From contig JAEZTJ010000044.1 in NCBI GenBank assembly GCA_023421505.1, forward strand, positions 1 to 51,284: a stretch of DNA of 51,284 bases. Reading direction: 5' to 3'. Below, piece after piece: positions 16,885 through 24,075 of the stretch. Made by a program: the position numbers and the translations under genes. Numbering within the stretch: the stretch's first letter is position 1; each line of letters opens with the position of its first letter. The notes under the pieces were generated by a model. The model saw only the letters and a program-made list of their open reading frames with translations. It had not been told where the DNA came from and made no database searches. This DNA comes from Bacillota bacterium. Its GTDB lineage: Bacteria; Bacillota; Clostridia; Lachnospirales; Lachnospiraceae.

Positions 16885-17790
16885 ATGAAAAAAACAAAAA
16901 AATTTTTACTATTACTTTTAAGCCTCGCCATTATAGCTTTTACTTTTACAGCTTGCAAGAGCGGCAAAGAAACCGGTGAAGAAGCATCAACTAAGGAAAC
17001 GAAAGACACAACAACACCTGAGGCAGCTAACGCAGGAACCGCCAGAACACTGGAGCAGATTAAAGAAAGCGGTAAGGTTACCATCGGAGTATTCAGTGAT
17101 AAGAAGCCCTTTGGCTATGTGGACGAAAATGGCGTATATCAAGGGTATGATGTGTATTTTGGTAACAGAATCGCAAAGGATTTGGGAGTAGACGTAGAAT
17201 ATGTAGCCGTAGATCCGGCAAGTCGTGTTGAATATCTGGAGACAGCAAAGGTAGATATCATTCTTGCTAACTTCACTTTAACTGAGGAGCGTGCACAAAA
17301 GGTTGATTTTGCCCTTCCTTATATGAAGGTAGCACTTGGAGTAGTATCACCGGATGGAGCTCTTATTACAGAGCCAGAACAACTAAATGGCAAAACATTA
17401 ATTGTTGCAAAAGGAACTACGGCAGAAACTTATTTTGCTGAGAATTATCCTGATGTAAAGCTGCTCAAATTTGATCAGTATGCAGATGCCTACAGTGCAT
17501 TACAAGATGGAAGAGGAGAAGCATTCTCAACAGACAATACGGAAGTACTTGCATGGGCACTTGAGAATAAAGGCTTTACAGTAGGGATTGAATCTCTTGG
17601 AAATCTTGATTCCATAGCACCAGCTGTGCAAAAAGGTAATACCGAGCTGTTAAATTGGTTGAATGATGAAATAAAGGCTTTAGGTGAAGAACAATTCTTC
17701 CATGCTGATTATGCTGAAACCTTGGCACCTGTCTACGGTGACGCAGCCTCTGCGGATAACCTGGTGGTAGAAGGCGGAGTAATTGAGTAA
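16885..17790 (+). CDS. Amino acid-binding lipoprotein, CjaA-like (probable cysteine binding)
   Basis: This 301-residue protein has a lipoprotein signal (FTFTAC, lipid Cys24), a Thr/Glu/Ala-rich linker, and a type II periplasmic-binding fold. Distinctive segments are KPFGYVDENGVYQGYDVYFG, KVDIILANFTLTEERAQKVD, KGTTAETYFAENYPDVK, STDNTEVLAWA and EEQFFHADYAETL. From memory these closely parallel Campylobacter CjaA, a cysteine receptor, more than glutamine- or histidine-binding proteins. The ATG at 16885 follows GAGAGGA; an upstream ATG at 16855 lacks the signal context. It is the last gene of the operon before a terminator. Cysteine or a close analogue is the best guess for the ligand. Confidence 0.85.
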   Translation: MKKTKKFLLLLLSLAIIAFTFTACKSGKETGEEASTKETKDTTTPEAANAGTARTLEQIKESGKVTIGVFSDKKPFGYVDENGVYQGYDVYFGNRIAKDLGVDVEYVAVDPASRVEYLETAKVDIILANFTLTEERAQKVDFALPYMKVALGVVSPDGALITEPEQLNGKTLIVAKGTTAETYFAENYPDVKLLKFDQYADAYSALQDGRGEAFSTDNTEVLAWALENKGFTVGIESLGNLDSIAPAVQKGNTELLNWLNDEIKALGEEQFFHADYAETLAPVYGDAASADNLVVEGGVIE

Positions 17791-17816
17791 TTAGTAATGA
17801 AATAATAGGTTAGATG

Positions 17817-17847
17817 GGGCTGTCGCACTAATGTGCGGCGCCCTTTT
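17817..17847 (+). terminator. Intrinsic terminator of the amino acid transporter operon
   Basis: GGGC and CGCAC pair with GTGCG and GCCC around a TAAT loop, with a small internal loop, followed by TTTTT. It lies 26 bases after the binding-protein stop. Confidence 0.85.
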
Positions 17848-17897
17848 TACATTAGTGATGTTTATTATACTTTATTTCAAAGCGAATATCATAAAAC

Positions 17898-17979
17898 ACC
17901 TAATTAGAAAAAAATCTAAATAGGTGTTGCAAATTAAAATAATTGGTGCTAGTATCTATTTAGATATTATTCTAAATAG
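17898..17979 (+). promoter_or_regulatory. sdpR-type promoter flanked by two operators
   Basis: TTGCAA (17927-17932), 17 nt and TAGTAT (17950-17955) form the promoter. Operator 2 is a perfect dyad, CTATTTAGA and TCTAAATAG, at 17956-17979, directly after the -10 box. Operator 1 at 17898-17926 pairs CACCTAATTAGA with TCTAAATAGGTG (one mismatch), directly before the -35 box. The shared half-site TCTAAATAG in both makes autorepression by the ArsR-type product highly likely. Confidence 0.8.
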
Positions 17980-17996
17980 CAAAAGGAGATATAGGA

Positions 17997-18290
17997 TTGG
18001 GCTTTCAGGAAACCTTTAAAGTACTCTCCGATCCGGTCCGAAGGGATATATTAATTATGCTTAAGGATGGTAAAATGTCTGCCGGAGAAATATCAGCAAA
18101 ATTTGATATAACAGGCGCAACCATTTCATACCACTTATCTCAACTGAAAAAGGCAGGATTGGTTTTTGAAACAAAGTATAAGAATTTTATTTACTACGAG
18201 CTGAACTTATCAGTGGTGGAAGAGGTAATGTTTTGGTTCGCACAATTTACAGATAGGAAAGAAGGTCATAAAGATGAAAAGGAAAAATGA
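17997..18290 (+). CDS. sdpR: ArsR-family autorepressor, SdpR-like
   Basis: This 97-residue winged-helix protein has FKVLSDPVRRDILIMLKDGK, then AGEISAKFDITGATISYHLSQL and KAGLVFETKYKNFIYYEL. It lacks the Cys pairs of metal-sensing ArsR members. It resembles Bacillus SdpR, the repressor that is inactivated when the membrane protein SdpI sequesters it. The start is a TTG at 17997 with AGGAG 8 nt upstream. The gene overlaps the SdpI-like gene by 17 bp, the arrangement seen in Bacillus. The symbol is used for family resemblance; the killing-factor genes sdpABC are not in the window. Confidence 0.82.
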   Translation: MGFQETFKVLSDPVRRDILIMLKDGKMSAGEISAKFDITGATISYHLSQLKKAGLVFETKYKNFIYYELNLSVVEEVMFWFAQFTDRKEGHKDEKEK

Positions 18291-18912
18291 TTTATTTATA
18301 TTATCTATTCTTTTGTGCTTAATTCCATTTATAATATCTGCTGTTTTTTATCGCAGATTACCCGATCAGGTGGTAATCAGGATAGATAATAGCAATCATC
18401 CTCAGGCATATGCACCGAAGTTTATAGCAGCTTTTGTACTCCCTTTTTTCTTATTATGTATACATATTCATACCTGGATTAAGGTAGAGCATGTCCCTAA
18501 AAAAGAAAATCCATCCTTGTTCCTGCGAAGATTTGCAAAATGGGCGATACCGGTTTTAACTAATATACTACAGTTAACTATATTGTCGCTTGCCATAGGG
18601 TTTAAGTTGGATTATCGCTTCTGCATTAGTCTGATCATTAGTATTCTTATTATAGTAACAGGTAATTACCTTCCAAAATGCAGATATAATTATTCTATAG
18701 GTATTAAATTACCTTGGACTTTGTCAGATGAAGAAAATTGGAACAAGACACATACCTTTGCCGGCTGGGTCTTTATTGCGGCAGGATTAATCCTATTTAT
18801 AAATGCTTTTCTGAATATTGTTTTTATTACGGCAGCAGTTATTATTCTAATGGCAGTTGCACCTTTTGTTTATTCCTTTAGCTTATATTTAAATATAAAA
18901 CAACAGGATTAA
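18274..18912 (+). CDS. sdpI: SdpI-family immunity/signal membrane protein (DUF1648-SdpI)
   Basis: This 212-residue protein has six or so hydrophobic segments. It begins with a DUF1648-like part (ISAVFYRRLPDQVVIRIDNS) and ends with the SdpI signature IGIKLPWTLSDEENWNKTH followed by the helix FAGWVFIAAGLILF. In Bacillus, SdpI confers immunity to the SdpC toxin and relays its presence by tethering SdpR. Overlap with the repressor gene supports the same two-protein switch here. No toxin operon is nearby, so the external signal is unknown. Confidence 0.85.
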   Translation: MKRKNDLFILSILLCLIPFIISAVFYRRLPDQVVIRIDNSNHPQAYAPKFIAAFVLPFFLLCIHIHTWIKVEHVPKKENPSLFLRRFAKWAIPVLTNILQLTILSLAIGFKLDYRFCISLIISILIIVTGNYLPKCRYNYSIGIKLPWTLSDEENWNKTHTFAGWVFIAAGLILFINAFLNIVFITAAVIILMAVAPFVYSFSLYLNIKQQD

Positions 18913-19011
18913 TCCTGCATGAAAACCGCTCCTAAATAGTTTAATACTTGTAAAACAATACCAATGTAATGCAATAACCTGGTAAAAATCATAAATAAAG
19001 GAGAGAAAATT

Positions 19012-19353
19012 ATGCTGCGTAAATTATTAAAGGATATGTTTAAAGAAAGTGGTGAAGACAGAAGTAAAAAGCTAATCAAGATAAATTTCATGGTTATTAT
19101 TGTAATGTTTCTGTTTGCCGCTATTATGCTTCCGTTTTTGCCGAAGGAAATTCCTATGCAATGGAACTATGACGGTACAGTCAGCTATACACTTCCAAAA
19201 ATCCTTGGTGTTTGGTTATTTCCGTTAATCGCTCTTTTGCTCAATTCACGATTAATGATGAAAAAGAGTATCAATTTGCTGAATACAATTCTAATTGGTT
19301 TATTTGGCGTTATAATGATTATTGTTTATCTGTTCATAGCAATCAAATACTAG
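19012..19353 (+). CDS. Small DUF1648-type membrane protein
   Basis: This 113-residue protein has a charged N-terminus, about three hydrophobic helices, and LPKEIPMQWNYDGTVSYTLPK, the DUF1648 pattern LPxxIPxHWNxxGxxxxxxxK. It looks like a stand-alone version of the N-terminal domain of SdpI. AAAGGAGAG lies upstream of the ATG. It lies 99 bp after sdpI without a terminator between, so it is probably co-transcribed. The function of DUF1648 alone is not known. A half copy of the palindromic repeat family begins at its stop codon. Confidence 0.75.
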   Translation: MLRKLLKDMFKESGEDRSKKLIKINFMVIIVMFLFAAIMLPFLPKEIPMQWNYDGTVSYTLPKILGVWLFPLIALLLNSRLMMKKSINLLNTILIGLFGVIMIIVYLFIAIKY

Positions 19354-19425
19354 CATGAGGAGCGTATCAGTGAAGGAATAGTTGTCTATTGTGTATACAG
19401 TTTATAAAACGATATAGCTTCGCAA
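19353..19425 (-). repeat. Half copy of the 141-bp palindromic element
   Basis: Read on the minus strand the segment starts TTTGCGAAGCTATATCG, continues through TGTATACACAATAGACAACTATTCC and ends in a block matching the loop side of the full copies at 37904-38044 and 43138-43278. Only one arm is present. It fills the gap after the DUF1648 gene; TTGATA/TAGATA at 19463-19490 may be the promoter of the LacI gene. Confidence 0.65.
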
Positions 19426-19544
19426 ATACCTATATTGGTTTTGGTTTTGAATATTGCATTACTTGATAATAAGGCGTATAGTAATAGATATGGTTTATTT
19501 TAACATATTGATAATTTTACTTAAATACTATAGGAGGAAACTGA

Positions 19545-20567
19545 ATGGTTTCTTTAAAGGATATATCAAGTGCATGTGGTTATTCGGTAGCTACTGTAAG
19601 TAAAGCTTTAAACGGCCATAAGGATATAGGAGAAGGTACAAAAAAATTGATTAAGATGACTGCTGAGCAGATGGGTTATCTACCTAATTCAATTGCAAGG
19701 ACACTGAAAATCAACAGAAGCTATAATTTAGGGGTGTTATTTATTGATCAAGCCTGCAGTGGTTTAACACATGATTATTTTGCATCTATTTTGGATCATT
19801 TTAAGGCAACAGCCGAGAAACATGGTTATGATATCACCTTTATCAATGGAAGCAAGCATAGAAAAGACGGAATGTCTTACGTGGAATGCTGTAGATATAA
19901 AGGAGTTGACGGAGTGATTATTGCCTGCGTCATATTTGAAGATCCTGAGGTGGCAGAATTGCTGCAAAGTGAGATACCAATTGTAACCATAGATTACATA
20001 TTTAATAATTCGATTTCAGTTAATTCAGACAATATAAAAGGGGTTAAGGAGCTGGTTAATTATATTTATGGATGTGGGCATAGAAAAATTGCTTTTATTC
20101 ATGGAGAAGGCTCTACTTCTGTTACGAAAGCTAGGTTGACCAGCTTTTATAAAACGACTGAGGAGCTTGGACTAGTGATACCTGATGAGTATATCAGAGA
20201 AGTTCGCTATAGAGATACAAAGGCAACAGCAGCAGTAACGGAGGAACTGTTAAACTTAAGTAATCCACCCACCTGCATTATGTACCCGGATGACTTTGCA
20301 AGCATCGGAGGAATTAACGCAATAAAAGCGAAAGGCTTAAGGATACCGGAGGATATTTCGATCGCAGGATACGATGGGATTAGATTAGCAAAATACATTG
20401 ATCCAAAGCTGACTACACTCAAACAGGACACGGAGGGTATGGGTAGGATTGCAGCTGAGAAATTAATTCGATTAATAGAAAAACCCAAGTCGACGCTGAG
20501 TGATCAGATTATTATTCCGGGTACTTTAGAAGAGGGTGCCTCAGTTAGAAATATTGATAGATATTAA
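19545..20567 (+). CDS. LacI-family transcriptional regulator
   Basis: This 340-residue protein has the N-terminal LacI HTH (VSLKDISSACGYSVATVSKA) and hinge (IARTLKINRSYNLGVLF), followed by a sugar-binding core with VDGVIIACVIFEDPEVAE, IPIVTIDYIF, KIAFIHGEGSTSVTKAR, PDDFASIGGINAIKAKGLRI and SIAGYDGIRLAKY. AGGAGG precedes the ATG. It is monocistronic, ending in a strong terminator, with no sugar gene directly beside it, so its targets lie elsewhere or are the nearby clusters. An LPNSIA-type hinge sequence suggests a minor-groove-binding repressor of the CcpA/GalR kind. Confidence 0.92.
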   Translation: MVSLKDISSACGYSVATVSKALNGHKDIGEGTKKLIKMTAEQMGYLPNSIARTLKINRSYNLGVLFIDQACSGLTHDYFASILDHFKATAEKHGYDITFINGSKHRKDGMSYVECCRYKGVDGVIIACVIFEDPEVAELLQSEIPIVTIDYIFNNSISVNSDNIKGVKELVNYIYGCGHRKIAFIHGEGSTSVTKARLTSFYKTTEELGLVIPDEYIREVRYRDTKATAAVTEELLNLSNPPTCIMYPDDFASIGGINAIKAKGLRIPEDISIAGYDGIRLAKYIDPKLTTLKQDTEGMGRIAAEKLIRLIEKPKSTLSDQIIIPGTLEEGASVRNIDRY

Positions 20568-20589
20568 AAAAGCCTTTAAGGCTTTTTTT
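20566..20589 (+). terminator. Terminator of the LacI-family gene
   Basis: AAAAAAGCCT and AGGCTTTTTT form a 10-bp stem around TTA, overlapping the stop codon and ending in a seven-T run. The sequence reads almost equally on the other strand. Confidence 0.85.
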
Positions 20590-20760
20590 GATTCCATTAA
20601 TAAAAATATATTTATCAAACATGATGGATATGGGAATTTGGACTTACCGGACAAATAGTGTTTCGTGAAGCTGTGTACTCATGCATATGAAAGGAACTTG
20701 ATAAAAATCATCGAGATTTAGAAAAAGGATAGTGCTATAATTTAATCAGGAGGTGAGGAG

Positions 20761-21621
20761 ATGGCAAATAATCAGATCTTGTGTAAGGCGTTGGAGTTTA
20801 TAGAGAATAATATAACGAAGGACATTGACTTATATGATATCTCCAGTGCGGCAGGCTTTTCTGTACCTCATTTTTACCGCCTTTTTAAGAGGTTGACCGG
20901 TGATACAGTCGGGTCCTATATTAACAGGCGAAGGCTCTTGCTTGCGGCAGGTGATTTATTAAACAGTGATAAGTCTGTTAGCAGAATTGCACTGGAATAT
21001 GGCTTTGAATCACATGATGTATTTACCCGAGCCTTTAAAAGAGTATTTGGAATAACTCCCATAGAGTACAGGAGAAGGAAAGGCTCACCGCCTTTGATCA
21101 GGCAAGCTATCATTATCAGTGAAGAAATTACTTATGAGCAGCAGATGAAATACAGCATTATACTGACAGAGGAATTTTATGTTGTTGGAATGGAATGTGA
21201 AGCAAAGAGATGGGATAGCGACGGGGCAATCGGAAGGCTATGGAGCTGCTTTTTGAGCAGCGTTTATAAGATAAGTAATGTGGTAAAGCCTACAGTAATG
21301 TATGGCATCTGTAAGCAGGATACTTGTGAGAATGACAAATTCAGATATATGGCAGCAATAGGAGTAACTGATCTTATCAAGGTACCAACTGGCATGACAG
21401 CGAGATTGATGAAAGCTCAGAGCTATTTTAGAGCCTGCGTACCTGCTTCGGTCAGTGTACCGGATGCTTATACGGCAGCTATCGCATATGCGAAAAGTCT
21501 CGGCTATGATCTCGAGAATTATGATGCTATTGAGCTATATCATGAGATTTTCCAGGATCCAGAAATAAATAGCTTTCATTTATTAATCCCAGTAAAAGAA
21601 CGGCAAGTACAAGCTAAGTAA
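20761..21621 (+). CDS. AraC-family regulator with GyrI-like effector domain
   Basis: This 286-residue protein has the paired AraC HTHs at the N-terminus (DISSAAGFSVPHFYRLFKRL and IALEYGFESHDVFTRAFKRV, then FGITPIEYRR). The C-terminal half (from about residue 125) looks like the GyrI/SOUL-type small-molecule-binding fold found in Rob and SoxS-like multidomain regulators. This HTH-first order is that of the Rob/BmrR-like drug sensors. AGGAGGTGAGG stands before the ATG, and a TATAAT at 20736-20741 is a possible -10 box. It lies 74 bp before the transglutaminase gene, so the two may form a unit. Confidence 0.88.
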   Translation: MANNQILCKALEFIENNITKDIDLYDISSAAGFSVPHFYRLFKRLTGDTVGSYINRRRLLLAAGDLLNSDKSVSRIALEYGFESHDVFTRAFKRVFGITPIEYRRRKGSPPLIRQAIIISEEITYEQQMKYSIILTEEFYVVGMECEAKRWDSDGAIGRLWSCFLSSVYKISNVVKPTVMYGICKQDTCENDKFRYMAAIGVTDLIKVPTGMTARLMKAQSYFRACVPASVSVPDAYTAAIAYAKSLGYDLENYDAIELYHEIFQDPEINSFHLLIPVKERQVQAK

Positions 21622-21695
21622 TAGGAATGATACAAGAGTATTAAGTATAATCATGTATTTTCAAAACATTGTAATATAGAAAGGGGAGGATTTCG

Positions 21696-22649
21696 TTGTC
21701 TAAAATATTAAATTATTATAAGGAGCCCGCGGCTATAACAAACCTTGAAAAATATAAAGAGTTTACCGATTTTTTACCCAGCGATCCCGGTGCTGTCTGT
21801 CAGGTGGTTCAGGGATTATTGGTTCATGATATGTGGGTAACGCAATATGGCGAGAATTATAACAGTGCACATGAATATCCGCAGAAGATGGCTTATATGG
21901 AGGATATACTTACAAAAGCGCTCGAGATTGATCAAAGCAGCCTGGCAATTCCACGTCACCCGCGTGACAGGGTAATTGGCTGTTGTCGGGAATTCGCGAC
22001 TCTTATGTGCGCCTTACTTAGGGCAAAGCAGATTCCTGCAAGAAGCCGCTGCGGCTTTGCTGTATATTTTGGCTGGGATGGTAAATACGAGGATCATTGG
22101 GTCTGTGAGTATTGGAATGGTGAAAGATGGGTTGTGGCTGATCCGCAGATAGACCCATTCCAGCAGAGTACAATTATTTCCTGGGTTTTTAGTAAATCTA
22201 AAGACGAAAAGCTAGTAGATAAGGTTAATAAGTTTAATCCGCGGGACATAAAACCGAATGAGTTTATTACAGCTGGACAGGCTTGGAAGCTTTGCCGCGA
22301 AGGAGCGGCTGATCCTGAGAATTTTGGTATCGGCTGCCCGATTCGACCTGAATGGGGCATAGATACGCTGTATGGCATGTGGTTTATCAGAGGACAACTG
22401 ATACGCGACTTTGCGGCTTTAAATAAAGTAGAGACGGTACCGTACCTTGTTCGAATCTGCAAAGGGCTTAATTGGAAGCCATGGCACCTTGTTGCTGCGA
22501 AAGATAACGAGTTATCCGCTAATGATCTAAAATTACTCGATAGGATTGCTGAATATACCATATGTGCGGAAGAGCACTTTGATGGAATCAGGGAGCTATA
22601 TAATTCAAACAAGGAGCTTTCTGTACCGTCTGAAATAGTAATGAGATAA
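21696..22649 (+). CDS. Transglutaminase-fold protein
   Basis: This 317-residue cytoplasmic protein has the transglutaminase/protease-like triad: Cys in DRVIGCCREFATLMCALLRA (about residue 90), His in YEDHWVCEYWNGERW, and Asp in VVADPQIDPF. No signal peptide is seen. The start is a TTG at 21696 preceded by AAGGGGAGGA. Relatives in clostridia are annotated as transglutaminase-domain proteins without known substrate. The upstream AraC-GyrI regulator suggests control by a small molecule. The C-terminal region (about 180-317) is not recognised. Confidence 0.8.
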   Translation: MSKILNYYKEPAAITNLEKYKEFTDFLPSDPGAVCQVVQGLLVHDMWVTQYGENYNSAHEYPQKMAYMEDILTKALEIDQSSLAIPRHPRDRVIGCCREFATLMCALLRAKQIPARSRCGFAVYFGWDGKYEDHWVCEYWNGERWVVADPQIDPFQQSTIISWVFSKSKDEKLVDKVNKFNPRDIKPNEFITAGQAWKLCREGAADPENFGIGCPIRPEWGIDTLYGMWFIRGQLIRDFAALNKVETVPYLVRICKGLNWKPWHLVAAKDNELSANDLKLLDRIAEYTICAEEHFDGIRELYNSNKELSVPSEIVMR

Positions 22650-22713
22650 TTTTATATAAACAGTATTTACGATGAATAAATGTAGGAATTCAACTTTAAT
22701 TTGTGAGAATATG

Positions 22714-22737
22714 TAAAAACACCTCGAGGTATTTTAT
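22714..22737. terminator. Weak palindromic terminator candidate
   Basis: The palindrome ACCTCGAGGT is flanked by an A-run and TATTTTATT, 65 bases after the transglutaminase stop. The stem is short, so the call is tentative. Confidence 0.4.
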
Positions 22738-22845
22738 TAGAAGGTTGCTATAAATGTAAGGATGATCTATACTGGAATAATAAATTTGGTTTTATCCATT
22801 GATAAATTTAAAATGATCGGTAAATTTCATCGGAGGAAATGAACA

Positions 22846-23916
22846 ATGAGTTTTTTAAAAGTATGGTATCATCCGGAGCTTAAAAGGGATAGTAATGATA
22901 ATATTAGAAATTATTATTTTGACAATTTAAAATTTATTCTGATCTTATTTGTTGTTGCTTGCCACTTCGCATTTAAGCTGACCTATGTAAAGGAAATTAA
23001 GTATATTCTGTATTTTATATACATCTTCCATATGCCTTGCTTTATTTTTATCAACGGCTTTTTCGCCAAGCGGCTCAATGCGGGTGGAAAATTGAAGGTA
23101 AATAAAATATTATCTGTCTTTTTGATGTATCTGATTTTTAAGCTGGGAAATACGTTTTTGGCTTATTTATTTGATCGTCCCCTTAGCTTTAACTTATTTA
23201 AGGATACATCTGCACCCTGGTATCTTCTTGCTTTATGTATCTGGTATCTGTCCGTTCCTGTTCTGGAGAGAATAAAGCCGGTATATCTAATATCGGGTTC
23301 CATCTTAATAGGATTGTCAGCCGGATATATAAAAAGTATCGGGGCGATCTTCTCCTTATCAAGGGTATTTGTATTCTTTCCCTTTTTTATCATTGGTTTT
23401 ACCTTGTCGCAGGAAAGAATGAATAAGTTCCTAGATAAACGAATTAGAATTCCTGCAATGATGTATATAATCGCAGTTTTTGGAAGCTTTATTTTATGCT
23501 TTACAAGGCTAAAGCCATATATTAATGTAATCTATGGTTCCTCCCCCTATGTAAAATCCTTTGGAAAGGCCGCTATCTATGGAGCCTTCCTAAGAATGTC
23601 ATGGTACATATTAGCTATTACATTATCGGCAGCCTTTATGCTGCTGGTACCAAGATGCAGATTATTCTTTTCTAAATTTGGAGAAAGAACTTTGCAGGTA
23701 TATATGACTCATATCTGGATAAGAAATGCGCTTGCCTATGCCGGCTTCTTTACCGCAGTAAAAGCCGGACCTTCGTATTATGCTGTCCTTGTATTAATAG
23801 GAAGCGCAGTCCTTACGATAGTGTTATCTAATCGATTATTAAAAAAATTATTTGATTTACTTATGGCACCAAGATTAATAAATCTGCTCCTAAAAAAGGA
23901 TGAATTGGTTAACTAA
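22846..23916 (+). CDS. Membrane acyltransferase (acyltransferase 3 / fucose 4-O-acetylase-like)
   Basis: This 356-residue polytopic protein has about ten hydrophobic segments. It opens with NYYFDNLKFILILFVVACHF, the family's R/N-xxxxDxLKxILIxxVVxxH pattern with His in the first helix, followed by FIYIFHMPCFIFINGFFAKR and ALCIWYLSVPVLERIKP. Such proteins O-acetylate cell-surface polysaccharides or small sugars using acetyl-CoA. GGAGGAAATGAACA precedes the ATG. It has no linked polysaccharide genes, so the acceptor is unknown. Confidence 0.82.
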   Translation: MSFLKVWYHPELKRDSNDNIRNYYFDNLKFILILFVVACHFAFKLTYVKEIKYILYFIYIFHMPCFIFINGFFAKRLNAGGKLKVNKILSVFLMYLIFKLGNTFLAYLFDRPLSFNLFKDTSAPWYLLALCIWYLSVPVLERIKPVYLISGSILIGLSAGYIKSIGAIFSLSRVFVFFPFFIIGFTLSQERMNKFLDKRIRIPAMMYIIAVFGSFILCFTRLKPYINVIYGSSPYVKSFGKAAIYGAFLRMSWYILAITLSAAFMLLVPRCRLFFSKFGERTLQVYMTHIWIRNALAYAGFFTAVKAGPSYYAVLVLIGSAVLTIVLSNRLLKKLFDLLMAPRLINLLLKKDELVN

Positions 23917-23987
23917 AGCACTATTAATAAGGATTAAAAAAATAATCTTTAAAATATCTACGGTTAATGTTATAATGTACGGGATAA

Positions 23988-24039
23988 GCAAAGGTATGAA
24001 TGACTGCAAGGACGATGCTCTTGCAGCGTTTGCTTTTTT
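23988..24039 (+). terminator. Terminator or attenuator ahead of gdpP
   Basis: CTGCAAG and CTTGCAG form a perfect inner stem, GCAAA and TTTGC an outer one, followed by TTTTTT. A TATAAT lies just upstream (23971-23976). If that is a promoter, the hairpin would end transcription within about 55 nt and would regulate gdpP. Otherwise it simply terminates the acyltransferase gene. Confidence 0.65.
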
Positions 24040-24075
24040 CGTACATTATTTATGTGTTTTAAGGAGTCCTTTATC

